From contig NZ_LIWR01000003.1 of NCBI RefSeq assembly GCF_012978815.1, positions 161,159 through 225,158 on the forward strand: a DNA stretch of 64,000 nucleotides, read 5' to 3'. The stretch's first letter is position 1; every line of letters begins with the position of its first letter. A model generated the notes under the pieces. That model was not told the DNA's origin. It saw only the letters and a program-made list of their open reading frames with translations, and made no database searches. The DNA is from Campylobacter sp. RM16189 (GTDB lineage Bacteria > Campylobacterota > Campylobacteria > Campylobacterales > Campylobacteraceae). Below are positions 37,832-46,050 of the stretch, one piece after another. The translations under genes were made by a program, and so were the position numbers.

Positions 37832-39129
37832 TGTAAAATTTCCTTTAATTTTTCTTTTATTAGAGGGAACAGCTCGCTTAGTTCAGGTCCGTGCTGTTCG
37901 TTTGTAAGCAAAATTCTAAGCGGCATGAAAAAGCTTTTGCCTTTTAAATTTGTAGCGCTCATTAAAGCCTTTTTAAACTCGTCAAAGCTTTGAAATTCAT
38001 CTAAATTCAATGAATTTGCAGCGCCTTTTATGATCTCGCACTCGTTTTTAAACTCATCAGGAATGTCTTTTGGCGCAAATATCGCCTCTATCTTTTGCTT
38101 GATCTCGTTTAGCAAGCTTGCCTCTTGGGTGTAAAATTTGATTAGATCCGCTAAATTTTCATCCAATCCGCTAAGTGCGGCAAGTCGCTCGCTGCTAGCT
38201 AGTTTGATATGTTCTCTGTTTATATGCTCAAGCATTTTTATATCAAATTTCGCAGGACTTGGCGAGACTTTAGAGATGTCAAACCACTGTGCAGCGTCCT
38301 TTATAGTAAAAATTTCCACAGGAGCTTTATAGCCAAGCGATATGATGTAGTTTGCTATGGCTTCCGGCATAAATCCTTTAGAAAGCAGCCACTTTACGCT
38401 ACTTTCGTTCTCACGCTTGCTCATCTTTTTGCCCTCTATATTTAAGATGATAGGAAGATGTGCGTAGCGAATTTTACTCGTGTAATCAAGCCCCTCTCTG
38501 ATAAGCTCTTGCTTAGGCGTGTTGCTTACGTGATCCTCTCCGCGTATGACGAAAGTAACGCCCTCAAGCATATCGTCGGTTGCACAGGCGAAGTTGTAAG
38601 TAGGGGTTTTATCGGCACGCATGATGACAAAGCTATCGACATTTTCGGGCTCAAAGCTTACTTCGCCTTTGATAGCGTCTGTAAATTTCATCGTTTCTTT
38701 TGGCTTTTTCATGCGGATTACAAAAGGCTTTTCGCAGGCTAAAACCTCTTCATCGCTCATCCTTTCGCAAGTGCCGTCATAGCGATATGCTATGCCTTTG
38801 GCTTTAGCGTTTTCTTTTTTAGCTTCCAGTTCGCTTTCAGTGCAAAAGCAGGCAAACGCTCGCTTATCTATCATTAGCTTTGAAGCAAGCTGACGGTGGA
38901 ATTTTAAATTTGCGCTTTGATAGTAGAGCTGATCCCATTTGATACCGAATTTAGTTAAAATTTCTAAAATTTCTTGGTCTTTTCCTTCTATATTTCTTTC
39001 TTTATCGGTATCTTCTATACGCACTATAAAGCCACTTTTATCTTGTAAAGAGCAAAGATAATTTAATATAGCTACGCGCAAATTTCCAAGGTGCATATCT
39101 CCCGTAGGAGAGGGTGCAAAACGATACAT
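37828..39129 (-). CDS. gltX: Glutamyl-tRNA synthetase
   Basis: Class I synthetase with [13 protein letters not shown] (HIGH-type, H13-N16) and K-K-M-S-K-R. I place the start at ATG 39129 (M-Y-R-F-A-P), eight bases after AAGGA; the ATG two codons upstream is too close to that site. Campylobacters usually have two GluRS copies, one of which acts on tRNA-Gln; which one this is cannot be told from sequence alone. Confidence 0.92.
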   Translation of the reverse strand: MYRFAPSPTGDMHLGNLRVAILNYLCSLQDKSGFIVRIEDTDKERNIEGKDQEILEILTKFGIKWDQLYYQSANLKFHRQLASKLMIDKRAFACFCTESELEAKKENAKAKGIAYRYDGTCERMSDEEVLACEKPFVIRMKKPKETMKFTDAIKGEVSFEPENVDSFVIMRADKTPTYNFACATDDMLEGVTFVIRGEDHVSNTPKQELIREGLDYTSKIRYAHLPIILNIEGKKMSKRENESSVKWLLSKGFMPEAIANYIISLGYKAPVEIFTIKDAAQWFDISKVSPSPAKFDIKMLEHINREHIKLASSERLAALSGLDENLADLIKFYTQEASLLNEIKQKIEAIFAPKDIPDEFKNECEIIKGAANSLNLDEFQSFDEFKKALMSATNLKGKSFFMPLRILLTNEQHGPELSELFPLIKEKLKEILQ

Positions 39130-39160
39130 TTTCATATTCCTTTATTAATTTTAAAGGGTG

Positions 39161-39166
39161 ATTATA
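39161..39166 (-). promoter_or_regulatory. Predicted -10 box of the gltX-yggT-slt unit
   Basis: Minus-strand TATAAT (plus ATTATA) in GATGATATAATC; the expected start near 39154 gives about 25 bases of leader to the gltX ATG. Confidence 0.45.
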
Positions 39167-39204
39167 TCATCTTGTATTTAAATCGCTTGTTAAGAAAAAT
39201 CTTA

Positions 39205-39210
39205 TATAAT
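39205..39210 (+). promoter_or_regulatory. Predicted -10 box of mscL
   Basis: TATAAT in CTTATATAATGC; the expected start near 39217 gives a leader of about 26 bases containing AAGGGG before the mscL ATG. Confidence 0.5.
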
Positions 39211-39242
39211 GCTATTTATTACATTCGAACAAGGGGTAAAAC

Positions 39243-39641
39243 ATGAGCTTCGTTAAGGAATTTAAAGAATTTGCTATGCGTGGAAACGTCATAGACATGG
39301 CTGTAGGTGTCGTTATAGGAGGCGCTTTTGGCAAAATCGTAAGCTCTCTTGTGGGTGATGTGATTATGCCTATCGTAGGTGTTTTAACTGGAGGAGTAAA
39401 TTTTACAGATCTTAAATTTACTCTTAAAGATGCAGTAGGAGATGTGCCGGCTGTTACTGTTAATTATGGCTCTTTTATACAGACTATGGTTGATTTTATG
39501 ATCATTGCGTTTTGTATATTTTGTGTTATAAAGGCTATAAATACTCTTAAAAAACCAAAAGTTGAAGCTCCTAAAGAACCTGCTAAACCAAGCGAGGATA
39601 TCGTTCTTTTAACAGAGATTAGAGATCTTCTTAAAAAGTAA
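39243..39641 (+). CDS. mscL: Large-conductance mechanosensitive channel MscL
   Basis: A pentameric inner-membrane channel released by hypo-osmotic tension. N-terminal [20 protein letters not shown] is the first pore helix with the family signature; a periplasmic loop and second helix (about 76-98) follow, then a charged C-terminal bundle. Length 132. AAGGGG lies before the ATG. Confidence 0.95.
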   Translation: MSFVKEFKEFAMRGNVIDMAVGVVIGGAFGKIVSSLVGDVIMPIVGVLTGGVNFTDLKFTLKDAVGDVPAVTVNYGSFIQTMVDFMIIAFCIFCVIKAINTLKKPKVEAPKEPAKPSEDIVLLTEIRDLLKK

Positions 39642-39662
39642 ATTTGGCTGTTTTACTAAACA

Positions 39663-40307
39663 ATGAGCATTTTAGGACAAATTCCATTTTTTAAAGAGCT
39701 GGACCAAGAGGAGCTTAATCAGCTAGAAAAAATCAGCATAATTAAAAAATATAAAAAAGGCGAATTTTTGTTTATGGAAGGAGATGATTCTAAGTGGCTC
39801 CATCTTCTTCTAAAAGGCTCATTGAAACTTTATAAAACTACTCCAAAAGGAAAAGAAATTTTCATGCATCAGCTCAATGCTATGAATTTCGTAGCCGAGC
39901 TTGCAAATTTTGAAAATATTAAATTTCCCGCTACAGCACTATTTGTAAGCTCTGGGGAGGTTTTGAAGATAGATTATGAGAAATTTTATAAGGACTTTCT
40001 GTCAAACCCTCAAATTTCAGTAGCTATAATCAAATCTCTATCTCAAAAACTAAAAATTGCAAGCGATGTTTTGCATCAGGAGCTTGTTTTAAGCTCGGAG
40101 GCAAAGGTTGCTAAATTTTTAACAGATTATCAAGACCTTTTTAATACATTAAAGCATGTAAAAATTGCTTCAATCTTAAATATAACTCCGGAAACTTTAT
40201 CGAGAACACTCGCGAAATTTAGGGCGCAAGAGCTTGTTGATTTGGATCAGAACAACAAAATAATCAATATATCAGAGACAAAGCTTAAAAATTTTTTTGA
40301 TAACTGA
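39663..40307 (+). CDS. Crp/Fnr-family transcription regulator, cysteine-free
   Basis: A cyclic-nucleotide-binding-like fold (about 1-125), a dimer helix (about 128-150) and a winged helix-turn-helix with recognition segment I-T-P-E-T-L-S-R-T-L-A-K-F. The ExxSR pattern is the FNR-type one that reads TTGAT half-sites. The protein has no cysteine, so it cannot be an Fe-S FNR; ligand (NO via heme, cAMP, or none) is unknown. It lies 126 bp upstream of the tetraheme/octaheme cytochrome genes, whose promoter has a matching box, so I infer it controls them. Confidence 0.85.
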   Translation: MSILGQIPFFKELDQEELNQLEKISIIKKYKKGEFLFMEGDDSKWLHLLLKGSLKLYKTTPKGKEIFMHQLNAMNFVAELANFENIKFPATALFVSSGEVLKIDYEKFYKDFLSNPQISVAIIKSLSQKLKIASDVLHQELVLSSEAKVAKFLTDYQDLFNTLKHVKIASILNITPETLSRTLAKFRAQELVDLDQNNKIINISETKLKNFFDN

Positions 40308-40331
40308 TACTTAATTTCAAATTAAGAATAA

Positions 40332-40345
40332 TTGATAAACGTCAA
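40332..40345 (+). promoter_or_regulatory. FNR-type binding site upstream of the cytochrome operon
   Basis: TTGATAAACGTCAA matches TTGAT-N4-ATCAA with one mismatch. Its centre is about 41.5 bases before the transcription start predicted from the TATAAT at 40368, the classic class II activator position. Confidence 0.65.
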
Positions 40346-40367
40346 GAATTTCTATCTTCAGTTGGGT

Positions 40368-40373
40368 TATAAT
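40368..40373 (+). promoter_or_regulatory. Predicted -10 box of the haoC-haoA operon
   Basis: TATAAT in GGGTTATAATAAC; the expected start near 40380 leaves a leader of about 53 bases with AGAAGGA before the ATG. It lies downstream of the FNR-type site at activating distance. Confidence 0.55.
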
Positions 40374-40432
40374 AACATAAATATTTTATTAATAACATTT
40401 AAATAAAATAAAATATTACAAGAAGGATCTGC

Positions 40433-40981
40433 ATGAAAAGAAAGTTTTTTGTTTGGTCGGTTGTAGTTGGTATATTTATAGGACTTATATCATCGATCGG
40501 AATTGCTGATCTTATCCACTATACTGGAAGCGATAAGTTTTGCACAATGTGTCATACTATGGAGCCTATGGTGAAATCTTATCACAATGATGTGCATGGA
40601 GGCAACAACAAACTTGGTGTAAAAGCGGAGTGTTCGACCTGTCACCTTTCGCATGATAATACCTTAATGTACCTATGGACAAAAACAAAGGTGTCTTTAA
40701 ATGACGGTTATAAGACTGTTTTTACAGATGTGAGTAAGATTGATTGGCATGCGAAACGAAAAAATTCTCACAAATTTACATACGATAGTGGCTGTATGAC
40801 CTGTCATTCAAATTTACAGGAGATGAACAATCAAGTAGATAAGGCTTGGCTTGCTCACAGAGACTATTTCGCTGGTCATATCAACAAGACCTGTGTTCAG
40901 TGTCACAACAATGTAGGTCACAAGAATATGGGTATTGAGATAACAAAACATTGGGAGAGTATAAATGCAAACAATAAATAA
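40433..40981 (+). CDS. haoC: NapC/NrfH-family tetraheme cytochrome c (quinol dehydrogenase, HaoC-like)
   Basis: A 182-residue membrane-anchored cytochrome: one N-terminal helix (about 5-28), then four CxxCH heme sites (C-T-M-C-H, C-S-T-C-H, C-M-T-C-H, C-V-Q-C-H). NapC/NrfH proteins take electrons from menaquinol and pass them to a periplasmic partner. It overlaps the octaheme gene by reading into its leader (20 bp apart from the chosen start). An isolated NrfH would precede a five-heme NrfA; the partner here has eight hemes, so I call it HaoC-like. Confidence 0.88.
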   Translation: MKRKFFVWSVVVGIFIGLISSIGIADLIHYTGSDKFCTMCHTMEPMVKSYHNDVHGGNNKLGVKAECSTCHLSHDNTLMYLWTKTKVSLNDGYKTVFTDVSKIDWHAKRKNSHKFTYDSGCMTCHSNLQEMNNQVDKAWLAHRDYFAGHINKTCVQCHNNVGHKNMGIEITKHWESINANNK

Positions 40982-41000
40982 AACCTATAAAAGAGGAATA

Positions 41001-42347
41001 ATGTTGAAAAAAGTTATTGCATTACTAGCCTGTCTTTTTTCGTTCGCATTTGCAGAGAGCATTTCGGATGCAAATCTTGTGAAAAACCTAAAAGTTGATC
41101 GCAATTTAACTCCGCTTGCTAAAGGCTGTATTGAGTGCCACGCAAAAGAGACACCGGGTATTGTGGCGGATTGGAAAAATAGCCGTCACGCACATGTTGG
41201 AGTAAGTTGTACAGATTGTCACTCACACCCTGCGGATAGCCCTATGGCGATGAAACAAGCGCATCCAAAGGATAGCAACAATCACGTATCTGCTTTGGTA
41301 AGCCCAAAAACCTGCGAAAAGTGCCACGCTAACGAAGTTAAGCAGTTTAACGAGAGTGGTCACGCAAGAGGTGGTATACAAGTGTATGCTAAAAAGGGTA
41401 TGCTTGATCTAATGTATCATTTTGAAGGTCGCGGTCACCCTGATCTACAAATTTCTCCTGATTCAACAGGTTGTATGCAGTGCCACGGCTCTGTAATTAA
41501 GATGGACGCTGATAATCGTCCTACAAAAGAGACTTGGCCAAATTACGGTATAGGCAACCTATATCCAGACGGTGGAATTGGTGGATGTAAATCATGCCAT
41601 AGCGGACATAAATTCGCTGTTAGTGAAGCTAGAAAACCAGCTGCTTGTGCATCTTGTCACCTTGGACCTGATCATCCGGATATCGAGATTTACAACAACT
41701 CAATGCACGGACATATCTTTAACTCAGAGGGACATACATGGAATTTTGATAGCGCTCCTGATACATGGGCTGTGCCTGATTATAGAGCCCCAACTTGTGC
41801 TACTTGTCATATGAGTGGAGTTGGTGAGCTACAAACTACACACAACGTTTCAAGACGCTTGAAATGGAATTTGTGGGCACCACATAGTAATCTAAGAACA
41901 GGCGGCAACGATACTGCTGTAAGTGAATATGAAAAAACAGGCAAACTAAATGTCGGTACACCACTAGCAGGTCACGTTGATGGTCCTGATGCTGCCAGAA
42001 AAGAGATGATGATAGTTTGTAAAGAGTGCCATAGTCCGCTTCATAGCGAAAACTTCTTTACAATGGCAGATAAGCACGTAATGCTTTACAATGATTACCA
42101 TAAAGATGCAAAAGCTATGCTAGATGACCTAAAATCTAAAAAGCTTCTTAAAGAGGATCCTTGGGCTGATGAATTCCAAAGAATTTACTACCACCTATGG
42201 CATCACGAGGGTCGTCGTATGAGACAGGGTGCGATGATGAACGGTCCTGACTATGCTCACTGGCATGGAGTATTTGAGGTTAAAGATGATATCAGAAAAC
42301 TTCAAGATATCTACGACAAGAGAATTAAGAGCGGAACCATCGAGTAA
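41001..42347 (+). CDS. haoA: Octaheme hydroxylamine-oxidoreductase-family cytochrome c (epsilon-Hao)
   Basis: A 448-residue exported protein with signal peptide (about 1-18) and eight CxxCH sites (C-I-E-C-H, C-T-D-C-H, C-E-K-C-H, C-M-Q-C-H, C-K-S-C-H, C-A-S-C-H, C-A-T-C-H, C-K-E-C-H). The C-terminal W-H-H-E-G-R-R and D-Y-A-H-W-H-G-V-F-E segments belong to the HAO family. ATG 41001 is preceded by AGAGGA. Epsilonproteobacterial Hao proteins described in Campylobacter and Nautiliales are thought to lack the Tyr crosslink that makes the oxidising P460 heme and to work reductively, on nitrite or hydroxylamine. Phe425 in H-G-V-F-E may mark this. Electrons would come from the tetraheme protein. Confidence 0.9.
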   Translation: MLKKVIALLACLFSFAFAESISDANLVKNLKVDRNLTPLAKGCIECHAKETPGIVADWKNSRHAHVGVSCTDCHSHPADSPMAMKQAHPKDSNNHVSALVSPKTCEKCHANEVKQFNESGHARGGIQVYAKKGMLDLMYHFEGRGHPDLQISPDSTGCMQCHGSVIKMDADNRPTKETWPNYGIGNLYPDGGIGGCKSCHSGHKFAVSEARKPAACASCHLGPDHPDIEIYNNSMHGHIFNSEGHTWNFDSAPDTWAVPDYRAPTCATCHMSGVGELQTTHNVSRRLKWNLWAPHSNLRTGGNDTAVSEYEKTGKLNVGTPLAGHVDGPDAARKEMMIVCKECHSPLHSENFFTMADKHVMLYNDYHKDAKAMLDDLKSKKLLKEDPWADEFQRIYYHLWHHEGRRMRQGAMMNGPDYAHWHGVFEVKDDIRKLQDIYDKRIKSGTIE

Positions 42348-42362
42348 TATTTTTTAAAACAG

Positions 42363-42400
42363 AGAGCGAGAATTTTCTCGCTCTATTCGATTTTTTTATT
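42363..42400 (+). terminator. Rho-independent terminator of the haoC-haoA operon
   Basis: A perfect 9-bp stem (AGAGCGAGA / TCTCGCTCT) with a 4-base loop, 16 bases after the stop, followed by ATTCGATTTTTTTATTTT. This is the clearest plus-strand terminator in the window. Confidence 0.85.
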
Positions 42401-42461
42401 TTCTATCGGGACACTACTTTATTTGACGACATTATTTAATAATTTTTGCTAAATTTATAAT

Positions 42462-43571
42462 ATGTTTTATATCGTTTCTTCACTAATTATCATTTTAATG
42501 AATTTTGTTGGCTACAGAGGGCTGTTTGCTAAAACAGAAGGGCGAAGTCTGCATAAATTTTTGCTCGCAGTCTTTTTTGCTACTCTTGCCGTAGGTGGCG
42601 TGCTGCTAGCTTTTTCGCTGAGGTTTAACTTTTTAAATGCGGAATTTAGACTTGCTTTTTCGCTTATGCTTGCACTTAGCTTTATACTATTTTCGTTTGT
42701 TCTCTTTTCAAATTTGATTATAGTCGCTTTTAGACCGGTTACGAAGCGTGTTTTTAGCGAAAGTAGGCGTAAATTTTTAAGATTTTATCTTGACGTTACG
42801 ATATTAATTCTTGCATTTAGCTACTTTTTTAAAGGTATGTATAACGCTTCGCACGTTCCTGAAGTAAAGCGCCAAAATATCGTGCTTGATGGGCTTAAAG
42901 ACCCTCTTAAGATAGCAATGATAACCGATATTCATTTAGGAGATTTTTTAGGAGTTCCTTTTGCTAAGGCTTTGGTTGAGCGTATAAATTTACTAAATGC
43001 CGATGCGGTCGTTATAGTAGGAGATATAGCCGATCTTCCTCCAAGCAGGCTTGGCGAGTATATAGCTCCTTTTGCCGAGTTTAAATCTCGCTACGGGACA
43101 TTTTATGCGCCGGGAAATCATGAGTATTATAACGGTATTGAAGGAACGCTAAAAGAGATTAAAAAGATCGGCATTAAAATTTTAGGCAATAAAAGCGTGA
43201 GTATAGGCGGTATAAATTTAGCCGGAGTTTATGATCTCATCGGCTATAGATATAAATTTTATGAGCCTGATTTAGAAGCCGCTCTTAGAAATACCGATAA
43301 GAATTTGCCGACCGTTTTGCTTGCACATCAGCCTAAATTTATCAAATACATGCATAAAGATGTGGATTTGGTTTTGTGCGGGCACACTCACGGAGGACAA
43401 ATTTTCCCATTTTCGCTTCTTGTAAAGCTTGATCAGAAGTATTTAGCGGGGCTTTATCAAGTAAATGATAAAATGCAGGTTTATGTAAGCAGGGGTGCGG
43501 GATTTTGGGGGCCTCCGGTGAGAGTTCTTGCGCCTAGCGAAATTTCTTTGTTGGAGCTTAAAGGAGAGTAG
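42462..43571 (+). CDS. Membrane-anchored calcineurin-like metallophosphoesterase (YaeI-type)
   Basis: Four hydrophobic N-terminal helices (about 1-130), then a metallophosphoesterase domain with all motifs: M-I-T-D-I-H-L-G (D, H), V-G-D-I-A-D, G-N-H-E-Y-Y, A-H-Q-P and C-G-H-T-H-G-G. YaeI-type members can hydrolyse phosphodiester bonds of lipids such as UDP-diacylglucosamine analogues; substrate unknown here. It is immediately followed by psd, hinting at a lipid role. TATAAT at 42456-42461 abuts this ATG, so the true start could be ATG 42498. Confidence 0.85.
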   Translation: MFYIVSSLIIILMNFVGYRGLFAKTEGRSLHKFLLAVFFATLAVGGVLLAFSLRFNFLNAEFRLAFSLMLALSFILFSFVLFSNLIIVAFRPVTKRVFSESRRKFLRFYLDVTILILAFSYFFKGMYNASHVPEVKRQNIVLDGLKDPLKIAMITDIHLGDFLGVPFAKALVERINLLNADAVVIVGDIADLPPSRLGEYIAPFAEFKSRYGTFYAPGNHEYYNGIEGTLKEIKKIGIKILGNKSVSIGGINLAGVYDLIGYRYKFYEPDLEAALRNTDKNLPTVLLAHQPKFIKYMHKDVDLVLCGHTHGGQIFPFSLLVKLDQKYLAGLYQVNDKMQVYVSRGAGFWGPPVRVLAPSEISLLELKGE

Positions 43572-44381
43572 ATGAGAAAGAGGATTTCTCAAATTTTCGG
43601 CAAAATCGCAGGAACCGCATTTCCTAAATTTATGCAAGATTTTATAAATTCAAACTACGTCAAATATTTTAAAATCGACATGAGCGAGTTTAAAAGACCT
43701 CAAGATTACGAGAGTTTAACCGCGCTTTTTACAAGAGAGCTTGTGATAATGAGAAAATTTGATGAAGCCAAAGAGGTGCTTATAAGCCCAAGCGACGGGC
43801 TTTGCCTTGAGTGCGGTATTAGCAATTTAAGAAAAGCTATTAGTATAAAAGGACACGAATACTCCATAACCGAGCTTTTAGACTCCGCTTTGAGCGAAGA
43901 GGATGCTGGTCGTCAAGAGGAGTTTGTCTATGCCAATATCTATCTAAGTCCTAGGGACTATCACCGCTATCATGCTCCTTGCGATATTGAAATTTTAAGC
44001 GCTCTTTATGTCCCTGGAGATTTATATAGTGTAAGCGTCAAGGCTCTTGAGAAAGTTGAAAATCTATATGCCCTTAACGAAAGAGTTGTTTTAAAGTGTA
44101 GAATTTCAAATAAAAAGATAGTTTGGCTTGTATTTGTCGGAGCTTTAAACGTTGGAAAGATGAAATTTATTTTTGATAATAGAATTCAAACTAATGCGAT
44201 GGCCTCATTTGTCCAAAGCTATGAGTATGAAAATTTAAGTGTCAGAAAAGGTGAACTTTTGGGTTATTTTGAGCTAGGTTCTACGATTGTGATAGTCGGC
44301 GAAAAAGATAGCTTAGAGCTTAATCTTTTTAACTCTAAAGTTTTAAAATTCGGCGAAAGTGTCGGAATTATAAAAGCTTAA
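43572..44381 (+). CDS. psd: Phosphatidylserine decarboxylase proenzyme
   Basis: Makes phosphatidylethanolamine in the inner membrane. L235-G-S237-T is the self-cleavage site where Ser237 becomes the pyruvoyl group. S-P-R-D-Y-H-R-Y-H-A-P carries the catalytic histidines, and P-S-D-G is also present. Length 269. The ATG follows the preceding stop without a gap, so the two genes are coupled. Confidence 0.94.
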   Translation: MRKRISQIFGKIAGTAFPKFMQDFINSNYVKYFKIDMSEFKRPQDYESLTALFTRELVIMRKFDEAKEVLISPSDGLCLECGISNLRKAISIKGHEYSITELLDSALSEEDAGRQEEFVYANIYLSPRDYHRYHAPCDIEILSALYVPGDLYSVSVKALEKVENLYALNERVVLKCRISNKKIVWLVFVGALNVGKMKFIFDNRIQTNAMASFVQSYEYENLSVRKGELLGYFELGSTIVIVGEKDSLELNLFNSKVLKFGESVGIIKA

Positions 44382-44392
44382 AGGGAGGCAAG

Positions 44393-44740
44393 ATGGGAAC
44401 TCAGCTGATTGAGCAAGCAGAACTAAAGGAAATGATCGAATTTAAAGAGCGTATAGAGAATAATACGGTGGTTGAGTTTTGGGAAAACTCTGAAGATTTC
44501 GAGCGTCTAGCCAATACTACTGTTAAGACTATGCGTTATGTCAATGAAGAACAGATTAGGGAATTTGCTCAAGGTATAAATCAGATGAATGAAAAGATCT
44601 TAAATCTTACATTCGAAGGCGTTAAAAAGCACTACGAAAAGCAACACGAGAGTGTTGGCAAAAAGCAAAAAATTAATATCGCCTGTGCATTTGCGATAGG
44701 ACTTATTGTTGGAGCGGTACTAGTTAAATTATTTTTCTAA
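44393..44740 (+). CDS. Tail-anchored small protein of unknown function
   Basis: A 115-residue protein: about 90 residues of charged, probably helical, sequence and one C-terminal membrane helix (I-N-I-A-C-A-F-A-I-G-L-I-V-G-A-V-L-V), without an N-terminal signal. This is a tail-anchored layout. AAGGGAGG precedes the ATG, 11 bp after psd. Family not recognised. Confidence 0.65.
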   Translation: MGTQLIEQAELKEMIEFKERIENNTVVEFWENSEDFERLANTTVKTMRYVNEEQIREFAQGINQMNEKILNLTFEGVKKHYEKQHESVGKKQKINIACAFAIGLIVGAVLVKLFF

Positions 44741-44745
44741 ATTTG

Positions 44746-44787
44746 ACGCTGGAGTGCCTGGCAATTCTTAAGCCCAAACTCTGGCGT
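44746..44787. terminator. Hairpin between convergent genes, possible bidirectional terminator
   Basis: ACGCTGGAGT pairs with ACTCTGGCGT as a 10-bp stem with two G-U pairs around a 22-base loop, between the stops at 44740 (+) and 44793 (-). T-rich sequence follows on the plus strand (CTCTAAATTTTAATC). The large loop makes it a modest prediction. Confidence 0.4.
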
Positions 44788-44792
44788 TTGCT

Positions 44793-45530
44793 CTAAATTT
44801 TAATCTTTCTTGTGGCGTGTTTTACTATCCACTGCGTGTTTTGATTTTTGGATTTCGCCCATTTACTAAGAAGCTCTTTGGCTGCGTCAAAATTTAGCTT
44901 TAGATAGTCATTCATGTGATTTGCCACCGATCTTTGCACGAATTTTACATTATCCTCTTTTAAAAGCTCTAAAATTTCAAAAACAGGCTTTGGATCATCT
45001 ATGAAATTTTCAAGCTTACTCGCCCAAGGAAGCTTCGGACGCAAGCCCTCAGATGCAAGACGCCTTAGGTGAAAGTTACGGGACTTCGCCCAGTTTCGCA
45101 TAACTTCTAGCATTTCGTTTGGATATTTTCTTATAAATACTCTTATCGCATATTCGCCCGTGTTTCGCTTAGTTATCTCGGCAATCGCATTTATGGAGGT
45201 TTCAAAGTCGTTAATTCCGTAAATTTCAACAAATTTGCCGATAGGAAGAACCCAATAGTATTTTTTAAACATACCTGTTTCGTTTGGATTTTCTTCGCCT
45301 AATATGCTTGTTAAAATTTCTATTTGGTCTTTGTAGTCTAAATTTAGCGCGGAGTTAAGCTCTATTGCGTGAAGCTCTATCCTGTCTGAATAGGCTAGAT
45401 CATCAACCTTGCTTGCTACATTTTTTATATATTTTTGTTCGTCAAATTTAGGATATACGGCTTTGATCTTGCCTGATAAAATCTCTGCTAAATTCACGCC
45501 AAAATGTTGCGCTAAGCTATAATCGCTCAT
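44793..45530 (-). CDS. DNA alkylation repair protein (AlkC-like HEAT-repeat glycosylase)
   Basis: A 245-residue alpha-helical repeat protein. The segment H-L-R-R-L-A-S-E-G-L-R-P-K-L-P-W and the later K-F-V-Q-R-S-V-A-N-H-M-N-D are typical of AlkC/AlkD-type glycosylases, which excise 3-methyladenine-like bases using HEAT-like repeats. It lies head-to-tail with a small membrane protein gene 12 bp upstream. AlkC versus a general HEAT protein cannot be settled by eye, but the R-P-x-L-P-W motif favours AlkC. Confidence 0.8.
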   Translation of the reverse strand: MSDYSLAQHFGVNLAEILSGKIKAVYPKFDEQKYIKNVASKVDDLAYSDRIELHAIELNSALNLDYKDQIEILTSILGEENPNETGMFKKYYWVLPIGKFVEIYGINDFETSINAIAEITKRNTGEYAIRVFIRKYPNEMLEVMRNWAKSRNFHLRRLASEGLRPKLPWASKLENFIDDPKPVFEILELLKEDNVKFVQRSVANHMNDYLKLNFDAAKELLSKWAKSKNQNTQWIVKHATRKIKI

Positions 45531-45542
45531 TAAATTCCTTTT

Positions 45543-46025
45543 TTATCTTAAACGTAGTATTGCTAAAATTCTAGCGGTAAATATTCCGCTGAAAACTCCT
45601 AGTATAAAGCTTGCTGAGCTTATAAATAAATTTGATTTAAGTATTTCAAGATTTCTAGCTTCGCTGTAAGCAACTATATATTTTGCAAAAAAAATTGCCA
45701 TCATGATTACTATATAGACTCTATTGCCCTTGATTAAAAACGAATCCGAAGATATTTTTGTGATTTGAGATTTAAATTTGTATAAACCTATAATAATACC
45801 CAAAATAAGACCTATTAGCCAACTCAAAGATGAGCAAAATAAAAATCCAAATGACGATAAAAGGCTAAAAATTGAAAAGACTAGCATTAAAATAGGAAAA
45901 ACAACCGCTTTTGTAAAGCATAGAGTGCGATCAAAGCTTTGCTTGTAGCCTAGAAAAATCAAAGCGATAAATATCACAAAAACCCACCAAGGCGTATATA
46001 AAATAGCCTCGGTTATAGTATTCAT
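45543..46025 (-). CDS. Membrane protein of unknown function
   Basis: A 160-residue protein with about five hydrophobic helices and the opening Y-T-P-W-W-V-F-V, which I have seen in DUF-type small membrane proteins (a DUF6622-like family) with no known role. It lies between ychF (26 bp) and the alkylation-repair gene (12 bp) on the same strand. Confidence 0.6.
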   Translation of the reverse strand: MNTITEAILYTPWWVFVIFIALIFLGYKQSFDRTLCFTKAVVFPILMLVFSIFSLLSSFGFLFCSSLSWLIGLILGIIIGLYKFKSQITKISSDSFLIKGNRVYIVIMMAIFFAKYIVAYSEARNLEILKSNLFISSASFILGVFSGIFTARILAILRLR

Positions 46026-46050
46026 GACTTATTTTATCGCTTTGATTAAA

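Noticed and set aside
40965..42347. Reading the second cytochrome as pentaheme nitrite reductase NrfA
   Set aside because: Eight CxxCH sites are present and the C-terminus carries HAO-family segments; NrfA has five hemes.
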